Shown in pieces: positions 11,033-29,189 of a stretch of DNA of 64,000 bases. The translations under genes and the position numbers were made by a program. Numbering within the stretch: the first letter of the stretch is position 1; every line of letters begins with the position of its first letter. The stretch is from Acorus gramineus (taxonomy: Eukaryota > Streptophyta > Magnoliopsida > Acorales > Acoraceae), in contig CM060853.1 in NCBI GenBank assembly GCA_030737835.1, forward strand, positions 8,516,134-8,580,133, written 5' to 3'. The notes beneath the pieces are model-generated. The model was not told where the DNA came from, ran no database searches, and was given only the letters and a program-made list of their open reading frames with translations.

Positions 11033-11770
11033 GGGTTTTTTACATGTATACCATCTAAAAATATGCTATTTAATTTTATATCACTGCAAATAATCTATTT
11101 ATTTATATACCATTGCAATATATAAAATTTGTGCGTATTTACCATCCTAATTACCTTTCATCCAAATTTTCATTAAAACTGTTAAAGTTTTAGATAAATG
11201 ACCAAATTACCCTTCTTCTTTTTTGGTGCATATTTTACTTTACCAAATACAATATTTATAAAAATAAAAATATTTTTTTAACATGAAAATGATAAATTTC
11301 ATCTAAAATAAAAAAACATAAAAATTAATCATACAAACTATTTATTTTCAAAAATATAATAATTATTAATACTTACATTACTAAAAATGAAATAAAATTA
11401 TTTTGAGAACAATTAATCATACATATTACAAAAATGATAATTTTTTTTTAAATTCGATCTTATATGGAAGGAAAAAAAAGGATAAAATTGAATGACTCAC
11501 GATTGATTTGGAAGGAATATAAAAATTAATTAAGTTATTTTGTTTAATTATTTACATTATGACAAATATTATATGTTAAGGCTATTTTTGTCATTTTTAC
11601 TTTTTGGTTAAGAAACTAACTATAGTTAAGGTTCATTTAGATTAAAAAAGATAAAAGAGTGATACGTTTTTACATTAAGAAAATTTTTAATGGTATAAAA
11701 ATAAATACGTTATTTGTGATAGTGTGAAATTAAATAACATATTTTTGGATGGTATACATGCAAAAAACCC
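11033..11770. mobile_element. Mutator-like long-TIR element with 9-bp duplication
   Basis: Terminal inverted repeats of roughly 110 bp start 'gggttttttacatgtatacc' on the left and 'gggttttttgcatgtatacc' from the right. The flanks are ttcagtgtt (11024-11032) and ttcagtggt (11771-11779), a 9-bp duplication with one mismatch. Length and 9-bp duplication fit non-autonomous Mutator-like elements. No coding sequence. Confidence 0.8.
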
Positions 11771-13689
11771 TTCAGTGGTTTATAATGATATCCTAAAAAA
11801 CAGATAATATAAAACATTGGTACAAATTAATCATCATGTTTTTACGAGTTGATTAAATTTTATCCATGGATATTGTGATTAATTACATATTATTATTTTT
11901 GAAGAATTTATTCATTAGTAATAATAATAATTGATATATATCTATTATTTTATGATAATCTCACCATTCAAATCCGATTAGCCGAGGTTGAATCAGCGAC
12001 CCTTACCTAGTTCATTTTTTTGTTTAAATGAACTATTCGATTTTTAAAAAATTGATTAAAATGTTTACATTTAAACATTAATTGGAGTGTCACAAAAAAA
12101 AAAAAAAATGTTTCTTCAATTGTTACTTCAGTTTTTTATTATATGAATTCACAAACGATAAATCAGGAAATATATGATATTTATACAGATATAAATTAGA
12201 AATTATCAAATTTTTAATATCCACACTCATTTAAAAGCAGGTACATTTATCAAAACATTCCAATTTTTTTTTGAATATGAGATATAATATAAAATGATTT
12301 TCTTTGGATTCTTCAAAACATTTGAATTTTTAATTGCTTCGTTTATCATCTTAATATTTGGGGGGAAAGCATTGTTTATGCCCTTGAATAGTGACATAAT
12401 TGGGCTCTCATCATAAATAATAAAATATTTTAAATAAAAAACCCAAATAAAAAAAATATCATTGAAGGGTGTATAGATTCATGAATCTATTCCAATTGAG
12501 GAGGGACATTATTTACACCCATTTTCATGTTGGACATGGATTTCGGATTTCAATAATGCAGGTTTAGAGTTTATCTCATCATATATATATTAAAATTTAA
12601 TGTATTTATATTTGTCATCTGAAACATAAACAATCATTTAAATAATTTAAATAACATAATCAAAATCAAATTTATCAAAATATTCATAGCATATTATAAT
12701 TTCTATCTTAAAAACACCAATAAAAAAGCTGACACTGTAAATTGATTAAAATAAACTATATGGAAAATGTCACTCAACCATTTTCTTGTAAATTTTTTGG
12801 TGATTTTTGACATATAGAAACAAAAATAAAAAATAAAACTAAAATTGAAAAATATACGTATGAAACGAATTATTTGTTTCTATATAATCAGCTACGACAT
12901 CAATTAGATAATAACACTATCAATGGATGAGATGAGATCTTGACCAAATCTGAAATCGATCGGATCAATTTTATAGATGTGATCATATCCATCCATCCTT
13001 AATAAAGAATTAACACGTGTCTAAAAATAAACAACAATTATCAACATTGAGTATACACTAAAATCCAAATTTTTGTTCTGATTTTTGGATCTAATCTGGA
13101 GCAACCATCTTATTAAAAAATTCAACTATTATGAGAATAGATTTGGAGCAACCATGAAGCCCGTTTGATAAAATTCATATCCAATTCATTATTTAAATGT
13201 TTTTTATTATTTAGATTAGAATATACAAAGAAAAGGACTGATTTTGTCATTTGCACTATAAAATAAAATGACATTTATATATATTTTATTATAATGTATA
13301 AACAAATCATGTGCGTGCCTTAATAAAATGCAAGCGACCTTTAAGTTTTTTTTGGGTTGATTTTGTATATACCCCTAAAAATTATTATTTTTTTAAAACA
13401 CTCCTCATAAGGGTTTCAACTTTCAAGGGGATCAGTCCTTTGATGCCCCATATTTGCTGGATTTGTATTTGTCTTAAGAGTTCAACAAGTTGATGATCTA
13501 TTGACTGGGTTGGGGGTCTTTGACTTAGTCGTAGGGTTTTGGTAGGCTGGCTGGCCGGATCCACTTGAGGCGGGCAACCCAGGCCGTGGGCCGTCGCTTA
13601 ATCCGATCATGGACTGGTCACGTAGAGCTTCCCGAGTGGGCCTCATTTTTGGGCCCTACAAGACTTGTTTGAAGGGTATATGTAAAAAA
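11771..13689. other. AT-rich intergenic region with transposon debris
   Basis: No gene. 11940-12060 resembles the right end of the element at 6970-7432 ('aaatccgattagccgaggttg', 'gaactattcgatttttaaa'). 12360-12560 may be a small inverted-repeat element ('gcattgtttatgcccttg' against 'gacattatttacaccc'), but the match is weak. 13495-13665 is unusually GC-rich for the region and unassigned. Confidence 0.35.
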
Positions 13690-15005
13690 TCATTTAAAAA
13701 AAAAAGGTTAAAAACATCTAAGTCCCTACAAACATGGAAAAACTTATATAAGTCCCTATTAAAATTAGGACAGACGTACAAATCTCTGAAAACTCAGAAA
13801 AATCCAATTATCATCCTTGAGTTAAATTTCCATCTAAATTTAATAGAATATTCCCAGAATATTCCATCACATATAATTGTGTAGACATTGAAGTCTTTAT
13901 AAACAATCATAAAGACACATTAGTCTATGCAAAAGATAAAATTGCTCCTGAACGACTTTTATATTAAATTATATACACATTGCAGTCCCTATAAACAATT
14001 ATAAAGATAAATTAGTCACCGCAAAAGACAAAATTGCCCTTGAAAGACTTTTACATTTAATTGAATAGACATTGCAGTCCTTATAAACAATCATAAAGAC
14101 AAATTGATCATTGTAAAAGATAAAAATACCCTTGAAAGATTTTTACATTTAATTGTGTAGACACTACAGTTCTTATAAACAATCATAAAGACAAATAATA
14201 TAATTTTTTTTTTCATCTTCTATCATATCGCTCACACTCCACCTAAAGATCTCAATTTGGATGTAAAAAAATATTTTAACCGGTAAAATGCATTCTTTTT
14301 ACCTTTTTGTTTGTAGGGAAGTAAAAAAAGTGGCATGGGTTTATTAAAATTCTCTCTGCTATGAATGTAAATAAACAAATTTTATGAAAAATCATGTATA
14401 GGTATTTCAAAGTAAGCAAACACCTTAAAGAAAATAGCATTATTCATTATTTGTTCAGGTGGAGTGTGAGAGATATGATAAAAGATAAAAAGATAAATTA
14501 AAAAATTATATTATTTGTCTTTATGATTGTTTATAAGGACTGCAATGTCTACACAATTAAATATAAAAATCCTTCAGGGTGTTTTTCTGTTTTACATGGA
14601 CCAATTTTTCGTTACGATTATTTATAAGGACTATAATATCTATCAAATTAAACGTAAAAATCTTTCAGGGGCAATTTTGTATTTTGGAGAGGCTGATTTG
14701 TCTTTATGATTGTTTATAGGAACTGCAATGTTACACAATTTAATGTAAAAGTCTTTCAAGGGCAATTTGCCTTTTACAGAGACTAATTTTTCTTTATGAC
14801 TATTTATAAGGACTTCAATGTCTACACAATTATATGTGATAGAATATTCTGGGAATATTCCGTTAAGTTTGGATGAAAATTTAACTCAGAGATGATAATT
14901 GTGTTTTTTTGAGTTTTCAAGAACTCGTACGTCTGTCCCAATTTTAATAAAGACTTATATGGATTTGTCTATGTTTATAGAGACTTAGAAGTCTATAACT
15001 CAAAA
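13690..15005. mobile_element. Large foldback element (FB-A), arms built of tandem repeats
   Basis: Two arms of about 545 bp (13700-14246 and 14456-15000) are inverted copies around a loop of about 210 bp. Outer parts pair through 'ggacagacgta', inner parts through 'tcacactccacct' / 'aggtggagtgtga'. Each arm contains about four tandem units of roughly 115-125 bp, marked by 'tataaacaatcataaagaca' and 'cccttgaaagactttta' or their complements. No transposase. The short open frames at 13609-13884 and 14527-14709 are incidental. Confidence 0.85.
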
Positions 15006-15615
15006 AAAAATTCAAACGATACCAGATTCATTTCTCCATGTTAGAGGGGTGGTCAATTTTATAATTTAAATGCTTCCACAATCATATTTAATTATAATAT
15101 ATTTTAATGATTATATTCATAAAAAAATCACGAATTTTCAAATGAATTGAATGTATACAATTTTATATAATTTATTTTCAAAATTATATTTTTATAAAAA
15201 AATTATATTCTTGCATTGATTAAATGCATATGTTTTTATATTTTTTATAATAAAATTTGTATATAGACATAATAGAGTATTTGATAATTAAAATAAATAA
15301 AAAAATATATAGAGAATTACATTTCTTATCTCTAGGGAAGGATTTAAAAATAAAATAAAATATGATAAGATAAATGGATCAGTGTAACCCAACAAATAAC
15401 CCACCAACAATAAAATAAAATGAAATAAAATTAAAATATATATGATAACAATAATAATCTAAAAATTATTTAAAATATGCATTAAAACTACAAATTTTAG
15501 AAAATTTTAAGTGATTTGATGAATGCATAATATAGATTTATTTTAATTAATTTATTAGACAGCCTAGTTATATATAAAATTTATAAAATATATTATATAT
15601 TTAAATCATCAGATA
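15006..15615. other. AT-rich intergenic, no feature recognised
   Basis: Very AT-rich with no repeat structure I can resolve. Confidence 0.4.
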
Positions 15616-16500
15616 ATATTAGAAGAAAAAAAATGATTTAAGATAAAAATAAATTCATTTTTATAAGAGTCATTTAGATATTTTTTTATTATTTTTTATA
15701 ACAAATACTGATAGAATATATTAATTTGATCATCGATCTCTGAAATCGACACGTGTCACCTCACATCTTCAAAGTTTCTAAAAATATATAGCCACATATA
15801 CATATACAGATACCATCATTTTTAAGATAAAAATAAATTTTAATGAATTTATAAGAAAATTTATAAGAGTGACATAGATAGTTTTTTTTGCAAGAAATAC
15901 TGATAGAATATATTGATTTGATATCATCTATTCTTATAATCTCTTAAAATCGATGCATGTCACATCACACCTATAATGTTTTCTCAAAGGGTAAATTGTG
16001 TTTGGACCCCATAAAATCTTTGAAACCTACAAAATCACCCTCTAAAGTTTTAAAACATGCACTTACACCCTTGCTATTAGATTTTTCATTAAAATAAAAC
16101 AAAAGTACGATTTTACCTATTTTAATTAAATCATTATTGTATTTTTACCTTTTAATTAACTGTTGTGTGAGTTATTTCTCACAATAAATTAACCCAAATG
16201 TATTCGAAGATTTTATTATTGTAGTAATTAATATTTATAACGCATATTCAAAGTTAATTTGACTATTTTTTGAGTATTTACAAAATTAATTAAAGGGTTA
16301 AAATAGTAATTTTAAAGTATTTTTGTCTCATCTTAATGGAAAATCTAACAATAGGGGGTGTAAGTGCATGTTTTTAAACTTCAGGGGGTGTTTTTGCGGG
16401 TTTTAAAAACTTCAAGGGGTTGAAATGCATTTTACCCTTTCTCAAAATATCAAGCCACATATACATGTACATATCCCATAATTTTTTAGTACATATGCCA
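15616..16500. repeat. Tandem duplication of about 200 bp; second copy interrupted by a transposon
   Basis: Unit 1 (about 15616-15822) and unit 2 (about 15822-16500 without 15989-16446) share 'aagataaaaataaatt', 'tactgatagaatatatt' and 'agccacatatacat'. Non-coding. Confidence 0.75.
15989..16437. mobile_element. Mutator-like element with perfect 9-bp target duplication
   Basis: Flanked by tttctcaaa at 15980-15988 and 16438-16446. Begins gggtaaattg and ends cattttaccc. The inverted termini extend about 110 bp; both contain 'aaacatgcacttacaccc' in the appropriate orientation. The neighbouring tandem unit shows the uninterrupted site. Non-coding. Confidence 0.92.
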
Positions 16501-16599
16501 TAATTTTTTAAAGTCATACACGTAACTGGAAAGAGAAATAAAAGGTCAATTCCACACGTCAAACAAATATTGGTATAAGTTGTTGGGATCTGTTTTTTC

Positions 16600-17125
16600 T
16601 TTCTTTTCCCATCTCAAAATCCAAATACCCCCTTAAACTGTCTGAAATCCATAGAACGCCCTCACTTTTCCTAAAATCCATATAACCCCTAAAAAATACA
16701 TATGTAAATTCAAATAACCTCATAAGTTAAATTTTCATTAATAGATTAAGATTATTTTATGAATATTTTGTCTGGTTAACTCTAGTTAAAAACATAATAT
16801 ACCAAAAACTCCCTATAATACATTAAACGAAAAATCATATGTAAATGATGATTTTATTTATCTGGATAAGGTTTTATAATCTTCATATACCAAAGGTTTT
16901 TCGCATTTTTAATTAATTATAGGAGGTTTTTGATATACTGTGTTTTCAGTCATGGTTAACAAAATGAAATATTCATAAAATATTCATCATTTGTTAGCAG
17001 AAGTTTAACTTAAGGGTTTATTTGGATTTACATACGTGTTTTCACGGGGTTATATGGACTTTATGAAAATCCATGGGTTATATGGATTTCAGGCAGGGGG
17101 TTATTTGGATTTGTCCCATAAAAAA
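16600..17125. mobile_element. Foldback element, family FB-C, in the ALDH promoter region
   Basis: Inverted arms of about 250 bp meet near 16868. The left arm has 'aaatccaaatacccccttaa' and 'aatccatataacccc'; the right arm has their complements 'ggggttatatgg' and 'gggggttatttggatttgt'. It ends about 210 bp before the ATG of the aldehyde dehydrogenase gene. Same family as 9880-10390. Confidence 0.8.
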
Positions 17126-17242
17126 AAAAACAAAGATTTGAATTTTCAATGAAACCCCAACAAAACCCATCTCTCTTTCTTTCTTAACAAACCCTCTCTC
17201 TAATATCTTTAATTAAACGTTACCCACATATATTATATCTAC

Positions 17243-17262
17243 ATACATATATAATATATCAT
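17243..17262 (+). promoter_or_regulatory. Candidate TATA region of the ALDH gene
   Basis: A 'tatataatat' stretch about 80-90 bp before the start codon, followed by a CT-rich leader. It is a plausible core promoter, but the region is AT-rich, so the call is weak. Confidence 0.4.
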
Positions 17263-17335
17263 TCACGTTTCGCTTTTTCTGTGTCTTCTTCCGCTCCAAA
17301 AAGAAAGAAAGGTCAGATCTTTAACTCTTTCAGCA

Positions 17336-24621
<7,286 letters not shown>

Positions 24622-25062
24622 ACATTCTTATGGTTCTTTCCCATGCAATGTATAGGGAGAATAAGGAAAAGGAATAATGAATTTGCGAATGGGTATTATT
24701 TATTTTTAGTGTTTTTTTTTTAATTGTATATTGTCAAGATAAGGTTACTACAAGTGTGTACAAACTCAATGCCAGAGCATTTTGATAAAACTATTTTGAT
24801 GCAGATTGCTTTTTATATGAAACATGGGTAAAGTGGGTGAATATTGTTTTTGGATTATGCATTATTGTTTCTTTCATTATTTATTTTCCCTTATTGAATT
24901 GCATTGGATGCAAAAGCTCCAGTTAGTTGGCCTAAACATTATGGAGAGGTTTTTATGCCTAATTGTTTTGGATCACTTTAAAAGTCTCTCCACTTTGATT
25001 TTTTTTTGAGCATGTACTTTTATATAAAAAAAAATATATTCCCAATGAATTGTATATATTCT
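24622..25062. other. 3' flank of the ALDH gene
   Basis: Expected 3' untranslated region and downstream spacer. 'aataatgaatttgc' near 24672 could serve in polyadenylation. Nothing else recognised. Confidence 0.4.
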
Positions 25063-25610
25063 CTTACCCCTCTATGAGAATTAAGCATAGAATAAGGAAG
25101 AATACAGGAGAATAGTAAAAAAAAGTTGTTTGTTTTGACAGAATAAATCCTGATAGTTATGTTTGAATAAGTTAGGATAAGACCTGATAACTATTCTAAG
25201 AAAATGTTAGAATTGTTTAGCAGGCCTTATCTATACTAATGGATAAAAATACCATTTTTTGTCGTTTTAAAAAATTTCTCACCTAACAGTCTCACACAGA
25301 TTTCAAAACTATCACATCTATCAAATCAATCATACATTTCTCACACTATTTTCAGGGGGTATAGTTGTCATTTAAAAAGTCATAAACTCTTATTCATCCT
25401 TTATCAACCATTTATCATCACTTTATCCAAGATGAACCAAACAAAAAAAAAAATCATTTTTACGTTTTCCAATGAGAATAACAGAAAATGCAACCAAACA
25501 AAAAATTGTTTATTCAGTCTGAATTGTTATCTATCCTAGTATAGCTATCAGAAACGAATAACCTAATGTTACACCTTATACTATACGGGAGTAGGGAAAA
25601 AAAATAATAA
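25063..25610. mobile_element. MITE, family I
   Basis: Left 'ttacccctctatgag', right end 'actatacgggagtaggg'. The interior 'gataagacctgataactatt', 'caaccaaacaaaaaattg' and 'gaataacctaatgttacacc' follows 546-1100 along its whole length. Non-coding. Confidence 0.7.
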
Positions 25611-26178
25611 TGACATTTTTATCTACCAAGTCATTTACCTGATTATGTTGGCATGTTCACCTTTTGTCTTGTTTTTTTTTTATAACCGTTGGTTTTAAAT
25701 GTCTGGAAGATCACTGCATTCTCTTTGATCAAAATTTCACTTTTGTAATCCCACCACACTATGAATTTTTCAGAAGTTATGTATTTGTCTAATAAGCTTT
25801 TGATAAAAAAAAAAAACATATTCGAATAAGTTGAATACATATCTTCTTATATTTTTTCTAATGGATTATAAAGAATTATATACTCTACTATAAATTTCAT
25901 ATATTGTGTTAGGATTGCAGAATGACTAAGTGTATCACCACTCAATTGCTTATGTATTCTATAAAGCAGCACTCATTACGAATTCAACCCTTCAAAGGTG
26001 TACATTTTTCAACTGTGTACAAAATAACAAATCATATACTTATATTAAGGAATATTGTATATATTTTAATAAATTATATAAATTCACTTATAGAAGAAGT
26101 AAAAAATTATATGTTTTATTTAGCCCTTCAAAAAAATTTGAAACACTCTCACTCTCTCTTTTTCTTTGTTGAGCCGAT
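25611..26178. other. Intergenic, transposon debris
   Basis: Contains 'gcagaatgactaagtgtatc' near 25917, resembling the end of a family III MITE, and a short duplicate of the CT-rich motif of the following foldback ('ctctctttttctttgttgag'). No gene. Confidence 0.35.
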
Positions 26179-27603
26179 ATTGTGTACAATTTTTGAAAAT
26201 CAACCCTGTGAATTGGTTTTTTCATTTTAGCCCCTCTTTTTACTTTACCCAAAAAATTTGATACTCTCTCTCTCTCTCTTTCTTTGTTGAGGCCAGATCA
26301 ATACAGTAGCTTCTTCATCCTCTCCCTCATTTGGTGATAATCATGATTCAATACAGGGTTTCATGGTGATTTTTTTGGTATTTATTATATTTTCTAATCA
26401 CTCTTTGTGAGGTTTTAATTTATTTTGAATTATAAATTTGATGAAAAATTGTATTTTTTTGTCACAAATGAAATCTATATTGTTGCCGTCCTCCAACACA
26501 TTGCTCATTTTGTTTTTAACAAACTCAAATTAAACCAAATTATAATATAACATATAACTCAAAAACTGAACTGAACTGAAAATAGAACAGAAAATCCAAA
26601 ACCAAACCGATTTTTGTTTGGTTTACCCAAATTAAACCGAATTGTTTAATTAAATATAAACATAGATATGCCCAATTTTTTTCTTCCTTCCAATTTAGGT
26701 TGATTAGAGTTTTTTGGGGCCAGGTTGGTTTACAACTTTATATATATGAAATGCTATGATTGATGGTATAAATTAATGTATTCATTTTTTATGAATATTA
26801 ATGGTATAACAACAATATAGTTTTTAATATAAAAGAATGATCTAAAAATTGAAAAATTGATTGAATTTAAATAATCATGTGTTTAAATGTAATTCGATTC
26901 GGTTTGGTTAATTCAATTTTTTGTGAAGTAAAACCAAACTCAAACAAAAACAAAATGAGATCGATTTATTAATTTTTTATTCCATAACCAAACCAAATAA
27001 AAAAAAACTATTGACCAAACTCAATAGTATGTAGTAAACCTAACCAAATACACACACACATATGTATGTATGTATGTAAAGTTGTAAACTAACCCGGCCC
27101 CAAAAAAACTCTAACTAACCTAAATTGGTAGGAAGAAAAAAATTAAACAGTTCGATTCAGTTGGGTTTAGTTTGGGTTAATCAAACAAAAATTTGTTCGG
27201 TTTTGGATTTTCTATTCGATTTTCAGTTCAGTTCGGTTTTTGAGTTATATGTTATTATAACTTGGTTTAATTTGAGTTTGTTAAAAACCAAATGAGCAAT
27301 GTGTTGAAGGACGACATCAATATAGAATTCATTTGTGATAAGAAAATAAAAATTTTCACCAAATTTATAATTCAGAATAAATTAAAACCTCACAAAGAGT
27401 GATTAAAAAAAATAATAAATACCAAAAAATCACCATGAAACTCTATATTGAATCATGATTATCACTAAATGAGGAGGATGAAGAAGATCTCGGCTCAACT
27501 AAGAAAGAGAGAGAGTTTCAAATTTTTTTTTTTTGTAAAGTAAAAAGAGGGGCTAAAGAAAAAAACAATTCACATGGTTGATTTGTGAAAATTACACACA
27601 ATT
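26179..27603. mobile_element. Large foldback element (FB-B), 1.4 kb
   Basis: Arms of about 550 bp (26179-26750 and 27060-27603) are inverted copies around a loop of about 300 bp. Outer ends 'attgtgtacaattttt' / 'aaattacacacaat'; further pairing through 'aatcatgattcaata', 'ctcacaaagagtgatt' and 'cggccccaaaaaaactct'. Arms share roughly 85-90% by eye. No open frame of note. Confidence 0.88.
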
Positions 27604-27607
27604 ATTT

Positions 27608-28048
27608 CCCCGTTTGTTTTGGGTATAGGTCCCTGGATAACCCCGGATAAGAATTTTGGTGTGTTTGTTTGCCCCGGATAACCCCTGATAAAGTATACCA
27701 GAATAAACTGGTATAAAGTGGTATATGAATTCCAATCAATCCCTGGAATTAAAATTTTCCTCTAGATTATTCCATCCAAAGAATATGTGGGCTCATTGTC
27801 AAATCAACTCATCACCTTTTATAAATCACCGGTCAAATCAACTATCATTATTTTTTTTACTTTTTTATATCTTTATCCATACTTTATTCATATTTTATCC
27901 AAACAACAAAACATTTATTCTTACGTTTACCAACGAGAATAATTCAAAACACAACCAAATATAAAATCACTTTATCGTTATTTATACTTACTTATGCTCA
28001 GATAAATGTATACCCAAGAATAAAACATATCCCCGTTCCAAACGGGGG
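27608..28048. mobile_element. MITE, family II
   Basis: Ends 'ccccgtttgttttggg' and, read from the right, 'cccccgtttggaacgggg'. The interior shares 'tgtcaaatcaac' and the 'acgtttaccaacgagaat' type motif with 3533-3999. It directly abuts the foldback at 26179-27603. Confidence 0.65.
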
Positions 28049-29189
28049 TTAGGGACTTCGCTTGAACCAATGTCACTTAAAAATGCCAAGTGTCTCGTTT
28101 GTATTGGGTAACACAGTAAATCACTTTTGAAGATCCGAAACGTTGTAAATATTTATTGAATATTAAAAATCTTAAATAAAGGAAAAAATTTAAATGTTAA
28201 ATAATAAGTTTGTTTATTTTTTTTACAAGATAATATTTTAAAAATTAAAAAATAACACAAGATATAATCTTTCTCAAATAATAACAAATATTTAAAATGG
28301 ATCTAATCTATCCTTATTTTTCTCTAAAATTAAAGCATGACCGTTTCAAAGCTTAACAAAACAAATCTTAACAAAAATTTAACATGATTATATAATTAAT
28401 ATGATTTTAAAAAATAGTTTTTATAAATATTTTGTTAAGAATGTGAAGTCAATGACTTTAAAGAAGATTTAAAAGATACTACCAAATCAAATCTCATATA
28501 ATATTTATATATATATATTGAAATATAGTCTTTTTTGCGAAAATACCAAAAAATTATATTCGGATTTTAAAATTTTTATCATTTTTAAACATCTTTAAAC
28601 AATGTTTTTTTTCATATATTTAATTTTTTTTTATATCATATAAATTATATAATCTTTTTATATTTTTATGTATAGTAAAGACTTGAAAATACTTTTGAAG
28701 AAAAATATGAAAACTGCGCGTACCTTCTTTTAAAGTTGATCCCAAAATCAGGATTTTAAAACGGTTATATGAAAATCATTCTTCATTCGCCATATTTTTA
28801 GGAGACAATCAAACACACTTATATAACTCTTTTTCTTGAAAAAACAGCTCATACAACTAGTTTTACCTCAAAACAAACGCACCCTTAGCTTAATAATTCT
28901 GGAAACTGTAATGACATTTCACATTTTGGGACTTTATAGCCAAATGTGTTGTCCTCTGCTCAGTTTCTGCTTTAACTTTTGCTTATACTTTGGTTAAATC
29001 TGTAACTGCAGCCAAGCAAGATTTTAAGTCCTTTCTATAAAAACATCATTCATACAACACACAAGCCACAAGGCCAATGTAATAACACATCCTAATTGGA
29101 TCAAAGCCAAGAGAAACTCATATTTAACACAAGCTCATGAATTAAAAACACTGAAACTCCATTTATATATATATAATGCACCAACCATA
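28049..29189. other. Intergenic spacer and 3' flank of the RING-CH gene
   Basis: AT-rich, no gene seen. The part near 29040-29189 is presumably the 3' untranslated region of the minus-strand gene. The region separates two genes that converge. Confidence 0.4.

Noticed and set aside
13495-13665. GC-richer block as a gene fragment
   Set aside because: No continuous frame with family resemblance; left as unassigned sequence.
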